Source: JBGTCD01 sp041749015 (lineage in GTDB: Bacteria; Bacteroidota; Bacteroidia; Cytophagales; Cyclobacteriaceae). From it: 49,965 nucleotides of DNA. Made by a program: the position numbers and the translations under genes. The stretch covers positions 1 to 49,965 of the forward strand of contig JBGTCD010000020.1 of assembly GCA_041749015.1 (NCBI GenBank), written 5' to 3'. Positions 18,416-27,938 of this stretch are shown in pieces (positions within the stretch are counted from its first letter, which is position 1; every line of letters begins with the position of its first letter). Below the pieces are notes generated by a model, which worked only from the letters and a program-made list of their open reading frames with translations, was not told the origin of the DNA and did no database searches.

Positions 18416-18958
18416 TTACAATTTTCTATTGATCGCCTTGCCGTGCTGAGGCAAAACCGGCAAACCATAAGCCGCTTCAACTTCATAATAATCAGAAAAA
18501 TCCATTCGGCCTCCAGGAGGAATAAGAACCCCGGGAATCACAACCACTCTTGCTACCCAACCATCGGTTATTTCAGGAGTATACAATGCCGGATCAAAAT
18601 TTGATTCTAATAAAATCAATACATCAAACTGGGTAAAATCGAAAGTATAGCTCACAATACCATCTTCGGTGAACAATGTGAATGGGATGGGCTTCCATAC
18701 ATCTGTACCATTATCGATATCCCAAAGGAAATATACCAGCACTACATCAGAAGGCAAAACTTCCGGGGTGGCAGGAAACTCATAGAAAACGCCGTAATTA
18801 GGACCTACAAAATCAAACTCAATCTCATAGACAAAGGCTTCGATGATTTCACCGGGTGCGCCATCCGGTCCCTGGGGGCCCATCGGACCGGCAGGTCCCT
18901 CACATGAAAAAATAAAAACAAAACCACTTAATAGAAATATACTCAAGAAATAACGCAT
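18416..18958 (-). CDS. Lipoprotein with short collagen-like repeat
   Basis: The 180-residue protein has a leader ending at Cys19 (GFVFIFSC), followed at once by the Gly-x-y repeat GPAGPMGPQGPDGAPGE (residues about 21-37), then a beta-rich domain with no motif I recognise. A lipid anchor, a short collagen-like stalk and a globular head suggest a cell-surface trimer. Similar lipoproteins are frequent in Bacteroidota without a known role. Confidence 0.75.
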   Translation of the reverse strand: MRYFLSIFLLSGFVFIFSCEGPAGPMGPQGPDGAPGEIIEAFVYEIEFDFVGPNYGVFYEFPATPEVLPSDVVLVYFLWDIDNGTDVWKPIPFTLFTEDGIVSYTFDFTQFDVLILLESNFDPALYTPEITDGWVARVVVIPGVLIPPGGRMDFSDYYEVEAAYGLPVLPQHGKAINRKL

Positions 18959-19063
18959 CGCTTTAAAATTTTTATTTATAACAAGTTAGCGTAAAAAATA
19001 CAAAAACCGGGCCATATCATGATGAATCTCTAAGATGATCAAGCAATCCAGGAAAATTTTAAA

Positions 19064-19095
19064 ATAAAAAAACCCGAAATTTCTCCCGGGGTTTG
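19064..19095 (-). terminator. Rho-independent terminator of trxA
   Basis: Read on the minus strand, AAACCCCGGG is followed by a short loop and CGGGTTT, giving a six- to seven-base-pair stem with one extra base, then a run of seven T. It lies 18 bases after the trxA stop. Confidence 0.8.
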
Positions 19096-19112
19096 AATGT
19101 TTTTCGAGTCAA

Positions 19113-19439
19113 TTATCCCACCAACTGTGCTTCCAGCTTCTGGGCCAGGACCTGCTTAGGTACTGCACCAATTTGCTTATCTACAATTTCGCCATCTTTA
19201 AAAACCAGTAGCGTGGGGATACTTCTAATGCCGAATTTGGCAGAAACATCAGGGTTTTCGTCTACATTGACCTTACCAACCACCGCTTTGCCATCAAAAT
19301 CACCTGCAAGTTCTTCTACCACAGGGCCTATCATTTTACAGGGTCCGCACCATTCAGCCCAAAAATCTACGAGTACGGGTTTATTAGTATTGATGATTTC
19401 ATCAAAGTTAGCATCAGTGATTTCGATTGTTTTTGCCAT
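19113..19439 (-). CDS. trxA: Thioredoxin
   Basis: A 108-residue cytoplasmic thioredoxin with the active site WCGPC at residues 30-34 within VLVDFWAEWCGPCKMIGP, the cis-proline region GIRSIPTLLVFKDG and the usual helical C-terminus. It reduces protein disulphides and recycles ribonucleotide reductase and peroxiredoxins. The length is standard. It has its own -7 element (19485-19492) and terminator, so it is a monocistronic gene next to dnaE. Confidence 0.97.
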   Translation of the reverse strand: MAKTIEITDANFDEIINTNKPVLVDFWAEWCGPCKMIGPVVEELAGDFDGKAVVGKVNVDENPDVSAKFGIRSIPTLLVFKDGEIVDKQIGAVPKQVLAQKLEAQLVG

Positions 19440-19484
19440 TATAGTATTGATTAAAATGAATTATAATTTTAGAACATGAAAACA

Positions 19485-19492
19485 CAAATATA
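19485..19492 (-). promoter_or_regulatory. Candidate -7 promoter element of trxA
   Basis: TATATTTG on the minus strand matches TAnnTTTG and lies 45 bases before the trxA start, so the leader would be about 40 bases. A -33 TTTG is not obvious. Confidence 0.5.
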
Positions 19493-19557
19493 GCAGATTT
19501 GGTTCCTAATCCATACACCTGTAAAGTTGATGTTCCCGGTAGGTTACAATTTATGTA

Positions 19558-22500
19558 TCAGGTAGATAATTGACAGGCCGCATGTGGCAATTTTCTCAAT
19601 TGCTTAAGCAGTTCATCGGATGCATCAATGGTGTATTTTCTGGAGGTCAGCGGCAATACCATCTTTTCTTCCTGATCACTGATTTGCATCTCCAGGAGAT
19701 ATTTTCCAGGAAACCGCTGCACCAGGGTCTCGATTTCTGACACTACCTCTGGACCTAAGTCTTCAACATCTATTTTGAACTTTACTTTTTTAGTCATTTT
19801 TTCCCGGATGTCCGATAAAAATTCCAGGCTGGTGATTTTAATGCTCAATCGTGTTCCTCCACCGTTTCGGTCCTCCCATTCATTTTTCCGGGCTTTAATG
19901 AATAATGTAGCCTCCTTCATAAAAAATTTCTGAAGGTTTAAAAACTCCTCCCCAAACATGTAAAAGGTAAAACTCCCAGAAAAATCTTCCATGGTCAGAG
20001 TGCCAAATGGTTTGCCCTTTTTGTCAGTTCGGTATTCAAAATCCACCACGATACCCGCCAGGCAGAGTTCCTGAGCATTAATGGCGGCAGGGTCAGCAAG
20101 GTCGGACATGATATGGGTACAAAACATCCTGATGTCCTCTTTATGATTATCCAGTGGATGCCCCGAGATGTAAAGCCCTACCACTTCCTTTTCAAGCTTT
20201 AGCTGGTCAATCATCGGAAATTTTTCCATTGGTTTAATAGTAGGTCTGGCGATCTCCACACCGGATTCACCACCAAATAGGGATACCTGGGAGCTGTCAG
20301 CCTCAGCCTGCTGTTTGGCAGCGTACCGGATCACTTTATCAATAAGAGGGGGATCAGTTTCATCAGCGCCCTGGAGGTACTGCCTGCGATGAAACTCAGG
20401 AAAACAGTCAAAGCCTCCTGCCATGGCAAGGCATTCAAATGATTTTTTGTTGACAGCTTTTAGATTAACCCGTTCGGCAAAATCAAAGAGATCTTTAAAG
20501 TGCCCGTTTTTATCACGCTCCTCTATAATGCTTTCCATGGCCGCTGCTCCTGTGCCCTTGATCGCAGCCAGCCCGAATCTGATGTTGCCCTCTTTATCTA
20601 CGGAAAAATGTTTTTGAGATTGGTTGACATCAGGTCCAAGGACATTAATCCCCTGATTCCGGCATTCCTCCATAAAAAAGCTCACCTTTTCAATTTGGTT
20701 TTGGTTATGGGTGAGTACCGCTGCCATATACTCGGCCGGGTAGTGGGCCTTCAGATAGGCCGTCTGGTAAGCAATGAGTGAGTAACAAGTGGAATGGGAT
20801 TTATTAAACGCATACGCGGCAAAGGACTCCCAGTCTTTCCATATTTTTTCAGCAATTTTAGGGTCGTGTTTATTGGCAGCGCAACCTTCAATGAATTTGG
20901 GCTTTAACTTTTCAAGAAGGGTAGCAATCTTTTTACCCATGGCCTTGCGCAGTACATCCGCATCACCTTTGGAGAACCCGGCTAATTTTTGCGAAAGAAG
21001 CATGACCTGCTCCTGATACACCGTAATCCCGTAGGTTTCCTCCAAATACTCCTTCATCTCCTCCAGGTCAAACTTTATCGGCTCCCTGCCATGCTTTCTG
21101 GCGATGAAGTTAGGGATGTACTCCATGGGTCCCGGGCGGTAGAGGGCATTCATCGCAATCAAGTCCCCGAACTTATCGGGTTTCAGATCTTTGAGGTGCT
21201 TTTGCATGCCCAATGACTCAAACTGGAAGGTACCGGTGGTTTCACCTCTTTGGTAGAGTGCGTAGGTCTTTTTATCATCCAAAGGAATCTGATCAACATC
21301 AATTTCTACGTCATGACCCTGGCGGATGTACTCAATAGCCGTTTTCATAATGGTCAGGGTTTTCAGACCAAGAAAGTCCATTTTAAGCATCCCTGCATTT
21401 TCCACTACGCTGTTATCATATTGAGTTACCAGCATATCGGTATCTTTGGCAGTGGCAACAGGCAAATACCTGGTGAGCTGTCCCGGGGTGATGATGATAC
21501 CACAGGCATGGGTTCCTGTGTTGCGAAGGGATCCTTCTAATACTTCAGCCTGCTGGAGCACCTGGGCTTTCAGATCATTACCTTTTTTTAATTTGACGAG
21601 ATCCGGAACGCTTTCCAGAGCAGACTTAAAGGAGGTGCCAGGTCGTTCGGGAATAAGCTTGGCTAGGCCGTTGGCCTCATGGAGGGAGAGCTCCATTACC
21701 CTGGCGCAATCCCGGATGCTGGACTTTGGCGCCATCGTACCATAGGTGATGATCTGGGCTACCTGATCTTTACCATATTTGTCAATGACATAGTTGATCA
21801 CTTTTTCCCTGCCCTCATCATCAAAATCAATATCAATATCGGGTAAAGACACTCTGTCAGGATTTAGAAATCTCTCAAACAGCAATTCGTATGCGATGGG
21901 ATCTACATTGGTAATTCCTGTACAGTAGGCTACCGCAGAACCTGCGGCTGAGCCGCGCCCCGGTCCTACCCACACCCCTAATTCCCTGGCCTTATTGGTG
22001 AAATCCTGAACGATAAGAAAATACCCGGGATACCCCGTGTTTTTAATGGTTTCTAACTCAAAGTCAAGTCTTTCCTTAATCTCGGGGGTAAGCTCCGGAT
22101 AGCGCTTTTTGGCCCCTTCGAACGTAAGGTGTCTGAGATAGTCAAACTCAGAATCAAATCCATCCGGAATGGTGAAAGCCGGCAACAAAACGTCCCGCTC
22201 TAACTCAAATGGGGTGATTTTATCAACGATTTCACCAATTGTTTCAATGGCCTCCGGCAAGTCTGCAAACAAGGCCTTCATCTCATCCTGAGACTTGAAA
22301 TAATATTCTTTGTTGGGAAATCCATAGCGAAACCCCCTGCCCTTCCCAATTGGGGTATTCTTAAACTCCCCCTCCTTCACGCAGAGCAATACATCATGAG
22401 CATCCGCATCGTGCTGGTCGAGGTAGTAAACATCATTAGCTGCGAAGTATTTTACCCCGTATTTTTTACAAAAGCCCAGGAGTACTTCATTCACCCGGTC

Positions 22501-23757
22501 TTCTGACTCCAGCCCGTGTCTGGTCAGTTGCACATAAAAATCCTCACCAAACACCTCCAGCCACCATTGAAAGGCCTCCTCTGCCTGGTGCTCTCCTACA
22601 TTAAGAATGAGATAGGAAATTTCAGAATTTAAGGAGCTAGTGGTAGCGATCAGCCCTTCGGCATATTTCCTGACCAAATCCTTATCAATCCTGGGATAAA
22701 TTCCGTACAGTCCTTCCGTATATCCGAGGGAACTGAGTTGGGCAAGGTTCAGGTACCCATCATAATCTTTAGCCAGAAGCACCTGATGAAACCTTCGGTC
22801 CGGATTATCTTTGGTGAATTTCAATTTAAGCCTTTCCTCAGCAATGAAGAATTCGCTCCCAACAATCGGTTTGATGCCCTGGTTATGCGCTTCCCGTACA
22901 AACTTAAAGACCCCAAACATATTGCCGAGGTCGGTGATTGCCACCGCATCCATTTCATATTCTTTGGCGCGGGTGATTAAAGCACCAATTTCAGGGGTAG
23001 CCTGTAGCACCGAAAACTGTGAGTGTACATGAAGGTGTGCAAAAGGTGCCTTTATCGCTGCACCAGCAGACTGCTCAGACGGGATTTTGGTAACCGATTT
23101 CTTTTTTTGCTTTGTAAAATTAGTATCTTCGAGATCGGGCGATTCATAGGTGATGGCATCAGCAGGGGTATCATCGAATGGCTCTATAACTCCCTTTTCA
23201 ATGAGTCCAAACAAACAACGGGCTGTGGCATCTACATCATAAGCAGCATCGTGAGCATCCCCGAATCCAGACCCAAATAACTTCTCATGGAGTTCGACAA
23301 GTTTTGGCATCTTAAACTTACCGCCGGGGCCTCCCGGGAGCTGACAAAATTCAATTGAGGTCTGAGAAGTGTCAAAAGTGGGCATTTCCATCAGATCCAG
23401 AGACTTGCTTTTTCTGTGCAGTTCCGCGCCTGTGATCCTCAGGTCAAACTTGACGTTATGACCTACCACCACTTGTGCCTTTTTAAGGTCTTCTAAAAAA
23501 ATGTCCAGGACCTTTTCCAGGTCGTGCCCTTCTCTTTCAGCCCGTTCAGTAGAGATACCATGAATTTTCTCGGCATTGAAGGGGATGGTGTAACCCTCAG
23601 GTTTAATAATAAAATTCTCCCGGTTAAGAAGCTTGCCCTTTGGGTCGTGGAGTTGCCAGGCCAGTTGCACGCAGCGGGGCCAGTTTTCGGAGTCGGAGAT
23701 TGGGGCTTCAAAATTCTGGGCAAATCCCGTGGTCTCCGTATCAAAAACAAGGTACAT
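19558..23757 (-). CDS. dnaE: DNA polymerase III alpha subunit fused to an N-terminal DEDDh exonuclease
   Basis: A 1,399-residue replicative polymerase. Residues 1-200 are a proofreading exonuclease of the DnaQ type: MYLVFDTETTG, HNVKFDLRITGAEL and DAHDAAYDVDATARCL carry the four acidic residues and the histidine. A linker leads to the PHP domain (HLHVHSQFSVLQ near 240), the polymerase palm with PDIDIDFDDEGRE (about 637), fingers, a helix-hairpin-helix region, and an OB domain (LCLAGIVVDFEYRTDKKGKPFGTLTMED). I place the start at the ATG at 23757: an earlier in-frame ATG at 23826 would overlap rsmG by 32 bases and adds residues that do not fit the exonuclease family. It is last in an operon with rsmG and the sigma factor. 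Confidence 0.93.
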   Translation of the reverse strand: MYLVFDTETTGFAQNFEAPISDSENWPRCVQLAWQLHDPKGKLLNRENFIIKPEGYTIPFNAEKIHGISTERAEREGHDLEKVLDIFLEDLKKAQVVVGHNVKFDLRITGAELHRKSKSLDLMEMPTFDTSQTSIEFCQLPGGPGGKFKMPKLVELHEKLFGSGFGDAHDAAYDVDATARCLFGLIEKGVIEPFDDTPADAITYESPDLEDTNFTKQKKKSVTKIPSEQSAGAAIKAPFAHLHVHSQFSVLQATPEIGALITRAKEYEMDAVAITDLGNMFGVFKFVREAHNQGIKPIVGSEFFIAEERLKLKFTKDNPDRRFHQVLLAKDYDGYLNLAQLSSLGYTEGLYGIYPRIDKDLVRKYAEGLIATTSSLNSEISYLILNVGEHQAEEAFQWWLEVFGEDFYVQLTRHGLESEDRVNEVLLGFCKKYGVKYFAANDVYYLDQHDADAHDVLLCVKEGEFKNTPIGKGRGFRYGFPNKEYYFKSQDEMKALFADLPEAIETIGEIVDKITPFELERDVLLPAFTIPDGFDSEFDYLRHLTFEGAKKRYPELTPEIKERLDFELETIKNTGYPGYFLIVQDFTNKARELGVWVGPGRGSAAGSAVAYCTGITNVDPIAYELLFERFLNPDRVSLPDIDIDFDDEGREKVINYVIDKYGKDQVAQIITYGTMAPKSSIRDCARVMELSLHEANGLAKLIPERPGTSFKSALESVPDLVKLKKGNDLKAQVLQQAEVLEGSLRNTGTHACGIIITPGQLTRYLPVATAKDTDMLVTQYDNSVVENAGMLKMDFLGLKTLTIMKTAIEYIRQGHDVEIDVDQIPLDDKKTYALYQRGETTGTFQFESLGMQKHLKDLKPDKFGDLIAMNALYRPGPMEYIPNFIARKHGREPIKFDLEEMKEYLEETYGITVYQEQVMLLSQKLAGFSKGDADVLRKAMGKKIATLLEKLKPKFIEGCAANKHDPKIAEKIWKDWESFAAYAFNKSHSTCYSLIAYQTAYLKAHYPAEYMAAVLTHNQNQIEKVSFFMEECRNQGINVLGPDVNQSQKHFSVDKEGNIRFGLAAIKGTGAAAMESIIEERDKNGHFKDLFDFAERVNLKAVNKKSFECLAMAGGFDCFPEFHRRQYLQGADETDPPLIDKVIRYAAKQQAEADSSQVSLFGGESGVEIARPTIKPMEKFPMIDQLKLEKEVVGLYISGHPLDNHKEDIRMFCTHIMSDLADPAAINAQELCLAGIVVDFEYRTDKKGKPFGTLTMEDFSGSFTFYMFGEEFLNLQKFFMKEATLFIKARKNEWEDRNGGGTRLSIKITSLEFLSDIREKMTKKVKFKIDVEDLGPEVVSEIETLVQRFPGKYLLEMQISDQEEKMVLPLTSRKYTIDASDELLKQLRKLPHAACQLST

Positions 23758-23794
23758 AGGCTGGCAATAAAAGTTAAGAAATGACGTAGCGAAA

Positions 23795-24445
23795 CTACAA
23801 AGATTTACCCTTTGACCCAAGGGCAAGATGGACTAGTTTTTTGGTTTCAAAAAATTCTTCTTTAAAGTATTCTCCAAGGTTATAAACGGCTGGTTTTCCA
23901 CCTACCTCTGAAAGTTCCTCGGTAAGGTCACCGCCCTTTAGTGCCAAGATACCATTGGGTAAAATATTGCGGTGATCATTGTTGATTTTCTTTAGCACCC
24001 ATTCGGTAAAAGGCTTTAGCCGTGTTACCGCCCTGCTCACTACAAAGTCATAAGTACCCTTGACCTCGTCGGCCCGGATGTGCATGGGTTTGACATTTTT
24101 GATTCCAATTTCCTTTACCACCTCTTCTACCACCTTAATTTTTTTTCCGGTGGCATCAATGAGTATAAAATCACATGCAGGGAAAAAAATAGCTAAAGGC
24201 ACTCCAGGGAATCCCCCTCCCGTGCCCACATCTAAAATTTTAGAACCCGGTACAAAATTTAATACCTTTGCGATCCCAAGGGAATGGAGTACATGCCTTT
24301 CGTAAAAATGGGTTATGTCTTTTCTGGAAATCAGGTTGACGCGCTCATTCCAATAGGTATACAAGGGACCCAGGCGGTTAATTTGATCCCTTTGATGGGC
24401 ATCCAATTCGGAAAAATACTTAAAAATAATCGCTGCCTGGTCCAA
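23795..24445 (-). CDS. rsmG: 16S rRNA m7G527 methyltransferase RsmG (GidB)
   Basis: The 216-residue enzyme carries the SAM-binding motif ILDVGTGGGFPGVPLAIFFP (from residue 70) and the N-terminal YWNERVNLISRKDITHFYERHVLHSL that characterises RsmG. It methylates G527 of 16S rRNA, in the streptomycin-binding region. The length is normal. The start is 1 base after the sigma factor stop, and dnaE begins 37 bases after its stop, so it is within an operon. Confidence 0.95.
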   Translation of the reverse strand: MDQAAIIFKYFSELDAHQRDQINRLGPLYTYWNERVNLISRKDITHFYERHVLHSLGIAKVLNFVPGSKILDVGTGGGFPGVPLAIFFPACDFILIDATGKKIKVVEEVVKEIGIKNVKPMHIRADEVKGTYDFVVSRAVTRLKPFTEWVLKKINNDHRNILPNGILALKGGDLTEELSEVGGKPAVYNLGEYFKEEFFETKKLVHLALGSKGKSL

Positions 24446-24446
24446 A

Positions 24447-25055
24447 TCAGATATGCTCCTTTTTGTTTTTAACCAGGTCGTACATGAGCTCGCGGGCCCG
24501 GTGCAACTGGGCTTTCACCGTGCCAAGTGGTGCATCAAGTTCCTTTGCAATCTCATCATATGAAAGCTCCTTGAAGTACCGCAACCGGACCAGTTTTTGA
24601 TACTTAGCAGGCAACTTGGTGACAAACAACTGGACCAACTCAATCTTTTGAGTTTTGATGGCTTCCTCCTGAGGATTAAGATTATGGTCTTCCACATCCA
24701 GTGATACTGCATCGCCATTATCATCTGTGAAGCTGCTGTTCAGACTCATGGTGTCAAGCCTTTTCTTCCTTATAAAATCAATAGTATTGTTAGTGGCGAT
24801 TCTGAACAGCCATGTGCTGAAGGTGAAATCTTTTTTAAATCGGTGCAGGTTTTTAAAGGCTTTGGCGAATGCCTCAATAGTTAGGTCTTCGGCATCATCC
24901 ACATTCCGCACCATCTTGAGGATCATGTGGTAAACCGGTCTCTTATACCGATCCATCAACATGGCAAAAGCCTGCTCACTACCTTCAAGGGTTGCTTGGT
25001 CGATGAGTCTGAAATCTTCCAGCGCCTTATCAGAAAATTGTTTTTTTAGCTCCAT
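24447..25055 (-). CDS. ECF-type RNA polymerase sigma factor
   Basis: A 202-residue sigma-70 family protein of the ECF group. Region 2 lies at about 25-95 (AFAMLMDRYKRPVYHMILKMVRNVDDAEDLTIEAFAKAFKNL then FSTWLFRIATNNTIDFIRKKR). Region 4 is at about 140-195 (LPAKYQKLVRLRYFKELSYDEIAKELDAPLGTVKAQLHRAREL). No anti-sigma gene is adjacent, so control must be elsewhere or transcriptional. Its start overlaps the end of the glycosyltransferase gene by 10 bases, and rsmG begins 1 base after its stop. The target promoters are unknown. Confidence 0.93.
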   Translation of the reverse strand: MELKKQFSDKALEDFRLIDQATLEGSEQAFAMLMDRYKRPVYHMILKMVRNVDDAEDLTIEAFAKAFKNLHRFKKDFTFSTWLFRIATNNTIDFIRKKRLDTMSLNSSFTDDNGDAVSLDVEDHNLNPQEEAIKTQKIELVQLFVTKLPAKYQKLVRLRYFKELSYDEIAKELDAPLGTVKAQLHRARELMYDLVKNKKEHI

Positions 25056-26155
25056 CTAGTTCTTTTTGCCATCATCGCCGGAATCCCTGCAGAAATATAG
25101 TAAAACACATAGATTAAATCTAAAATAGCGACGGACCATACCGGAAATCTAATGCCAGTTTTTCGGGTGGCAATAAAAAAGAAAATGTATAACGCCGTCA
25201 GCCTTAGTACTAAACCCCCTGCAATCCATATAGGTTCCAGTCCCATAATGAAGAGCACAGGTACCATAATCCAGAACAGTAGGTGGGCCAGGGTGACTAA
25301 GCCCAGCCAAAACCGGGTAGAGCCCTGATAGCGCTTTCCGGCAAACAGATGTCTTTTTTTCTGAATCATAAAAGTCTTCCAGGTAGTTTTAGGTAAAGAG
25401 TAGATGATAGCATCCTTGCCTAATGCTACCCTCGTTACTTTTCCTTTGGCGTTATGATTAACAAATACATCATCATCACCACCTAATGCAGATTGGTGCT
25501 TACCGAATCCATTGGCTGCCAAAAAAGTAGATTTTCGATAAGCCAGATTGCGCCCTACACCCATATAAGGCCTGCCAATTCCAGCCATACCAAGGTATTG
25601 GATGGCCGTCCATAAGGTCTCAAAACGGATGAAGGCATTTAAAAATCCAGACCTGTGCTGGTAGGGACTAAAGCCAAGAACAAAGTTGGTATTCTCATCA
25701 AATCCGGAGGCCATAGCTCTGATCCAGGACCGGGAGTTGGGTCTGCAATCCGCATCGGTGTGAAGCACCCTATCATTTTTGGCTGCTTTTATGCCTAAGG
25801 TAAGGGCATATTTCTTACTGTGGATGTGATCTGGTACATGGTCTACCCGCACCACTTTGAGCCTTGAATCCAGCTTTGCGCGGTCTGCCAGTATCTCATA
25901 AGAATCATCGGAAGACCGGTCATCAATAATGATCAGCTCAAAATCAGGATGGTCCTGATCCAGGAGGCCATCCATTAGGGAGGGCAAATTTATGGATTCA
26001 TTATGAGCGGAGACAATCACTGATACCGCTGGTGGATCATCAGAAATTTTAACTTTCCTTTTTTTGGATATCCAACCAATTAAAAGAATGATGTAGTACA
26101 AAATCAGTACCCCAACAGCACCCAAAAAAATCAAAAATGGCCATTCAATCATCAT
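25046..26155 (-). CDS. Family 2 glycosyltransferase, membrane-bound
   Basis: A 369-residue protein with an N-terminal membrane helix (residues 5-28), a GT-A catalytic domain with VSVIVSAHNESINLPSLM, IIIDDRSSDDS and the DxD-type metal site HTDADCRP, and two to three C-terminal helices (about 285-355). It transfers a sugar from a nucleotide-activated donor, probably to a lipid or surface polysaccharide at the inner membrane. The acceptor cannot be inferred. It is the first gene of the operon with the ECF sigma factor, rsmG and dnaE. Confidence 0.88.
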   Translation of the reverse strand: MMIEWPFLIFLGAVGVLILYYIILLIGWISKKRKVKISDDPPAVSVIVSAHNESINLPSLMDGLLDQDHPDFELIIIDDRSSDDSYEILADRAKLDSRLKVVRVDHVPDHIHSKKYALTLGIKAAKNDRVLHTDADCRPNSRSWIRAMASGFDENTNFVLGFSPYQHRSGFLNAFIRFETLWTAIQYLGMAGIGRPYMGVGRNLAYRKSTFLAANGFGKHQSALGGDDDVFVNHNAKGKVTRVALGKDAIIYSLPKTTWKTFMIQKKRHLFAGKRYQGSTRFWLGLVTLAHLLFWIMVPVLFIMGLEPIWIAGGLVLRLTALYIFFFIATRKTGIRFPVWSVAILDLIYVFYYISAGIPAMMAKRTRWS

Positions 26156-26304
26156 ACGCTTGCTTAAATTTTAGCGATCCAAATATATACGTAACAAAAA
26201 GAATCACCGGGGTAAATTCTATTAAAAGTTGAAAAAGGAGACCATCGTTTCTGAAGCACTCTAGTATCCAGAATTATCCAGAACTTAATGCCGTACATTT
26301 CAAA

Positions 26305-27573
26305 TTAATACCGCCGTCTGCTCCAGCTCTGCTTACCCTTGCCAGGTTGTTTGGGTCTGCCAGAGGCCTGTCCTGAGGATCTTGACGACCTGGGTGGCCT
26401 GCTTTGCTTAGGGGGTCTTTTGGTGATCCCTTCAAACACCTCATGGTAGGGGTGATCTTTCTCCACCGGGATATCTTTGCCGATCAGTTTTTTAATATCT
26501 CTAAGGTCACTGGTTTCTTCCTCCTCACAAAAGGTAAAAGAAATACCACTCAACCCTGCCCTGCCCGTTCTGCCTATACGGTGAACGTAAGTCTCGGGGA
26601 TTTCCGGAATTTCATAATTAATCACATGTGTCAGTTCATCCACATCGATCCCTCTCGCAGCAATATCAGTTGCCACGAGGATCCGGGTTTTCCTGCTTTT
26701 GAAATTTGCCAAAGCGTTTTGCCTTGCATTTTGAGATTTATTACCGTGGATGGCCTGGGCTGAAACACCTGCCTTCAAAAGGTGCTTTACCAGCTTATCG
26801 GCCCCGTGCTTGGTGCGGGTAAATACCAATGCTGTCTCTATAGTTTTATCTTCCAAAACATGGACCAACAGGTCTTTTTTATTGTTTTTGGAAACATAAA
26901 ATAAAGACTGTTGTATTGTGTCGGCAGTCGAAGCCGGAGGGGTTACCTCTATTTTTACCGGATTATTTAAAATACTATCGGCCAATGATTTGATCTCATT
27001 GGGCATGGTAGCAGAGAAAAATAATGTCTGCCTTTTAGTAGGGATTCTGGCAATGATGCGCTTCACATCATGCACAAAGCCCATATCCAACATGCGGTCG
27101 GCCTCATCGAGCACCAATATCTCTATTTGATCTAAGCGGACATGGCCCTGATCGATCAGGTCCAGCAGCCGACCCGGAGTGGCTACCAGTATGTCCACGC
27201 CTCTACGTAAAGTATCCACCTGAGATTTTTGATTGACCCCGCCAAAAATGACCAGGTTTTTAAGCAGCAGGTTTTTCCCATACACTTTAAAACTTTCCTC
27301 AATCTGAATGGCCAGTTCCCTGGTGGGTGTCAGGATCAAAGCTCTGATAGGCTGCCTTGCACGGCCGCCTTGCACGGATTGGTCCAGTAACTGGAGCATT
27401 GGGATCGCAAAAGCTGCGGTCTTGCCTGTTCCTGTTTGTGCACAGCCCAACAAATCCTTACCATTTAAAACATGGGGGATCGCGCGCTGCTGAATGGGTG
27501 TTGGGGTTGAGTAGCCTTCATCTGTAAGGGCACCCAAAATCGGCTTAATAATGCCTAATTCTGAAAATTGCAA
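26305..27573 (-). CDS. DEAD-box ATP-dependent RNA helicase (RhlE-like)
   Basis: The 422-residue helicase shows the full motif set: Q motif TPTPIQQRAIP, motif I AQTGTGKT (45-52), motif Ib TPGR, motif II DEAD (156-159), motif III SAT (187-189), motif V ARGID and motif VI HRIGRTGRAG. The final 45 residues are basic and rich in arginine, serine, proline and glutamine, as in RhlE-type helicases, and probably bind RNA without specificity. It unwinds RNA in ribosome assembly, decay or cold adaptation. It is a single gene, with a small hairpin in its leader (27607-27625). Confidence 0.93.
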   Translation of the reverse strand: MQFSELGIIKPILGALTDEGYSTPTPIQQRAIPHVLNGKDLLGCAQTGTGKTAAFAIPMLQLLDQSVQGGRARQPIRALILTPTRELAIQIEESFKVYGKNLLLKNLVIFGGVNQKSQVDTLRRGVDILVATPGRLLDLIDQGHVRLDQIEILVLDEADRMLDMGFVHDVKRIIARIPTKRQTLFFSATMPNEIKSLADSILNNPVKIEVTPPASTADTIQQSLFYVSKNNKKDLLVHVLEDKTIETALVFTRTKHGADKLVKHLLKAGVSAQAIHGNKSQNARQNALANFKSRKTRILVATDIAARGIDVDELTHVINYEIPEIPETYVHRIGRTGRAGLSGISFTFCEEEETSDLRDIKKLIGKDIPVEKDHPYHEVFEGITKRPPKQSRPPRSSRSSGQASGRPKQPGKGKQSWSRRRY

Positions 27574-27938
27574 AATGTTATATTTTAATAAAAAATGAGT
27601 GCGGAAATAAGACCTGTAGTCTTATCATCGTAAGCGAGAGAATAAAAAGCACATTGCTTAAATGTGATTTATAAAAAATGGCTAGAATGCCGCTGTTAAA
27701 CAACTTCTGCAAAGGTAGCTTAATTAATTGGATTTATAATTTCTTAGAATAAATGAACAGCAGGAATTCACATACGAGAAGGACGCAAGATGCTGCAATG
27801 ATAATGATCACTCGGCAAGCCTGCCATGCCTCCGGAAGGTAAACCTGGAGGTGAGCGACTGAGTGGTATCAGTAAACAATCCTGTAAAAATAAAAACCAT
27901 GCTAAAAAATTCCGGATGATCGTGTAATCAAATTATAT
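27574..27938. other. Intergenic region with two inverted-repeat structures
   Basis: This 365-base divergent spacer holds no convincing gene. ATAAGAC-CTGTA-GTCTTAT (27607-27625) is a perfect hairpin in the leader of the minus-strand helicase. A second structure at about 27809-27865 pairs CACTC with GAGTG on the outside and CCTCC with GGAGG inside, and is richer in G+C than its surroundings. The rest is AT-rich. The second structure could be a palindromic repeat of the type seen in the signalling island. Confidence 0.55.

Noticed and set aside
23758..23826. Longer dnaE start adding 23 residues
   Set aside because: It overlaps rsmG and adds residues that are not part of the exonuclease domain, which begins MYLVFDTETTG.
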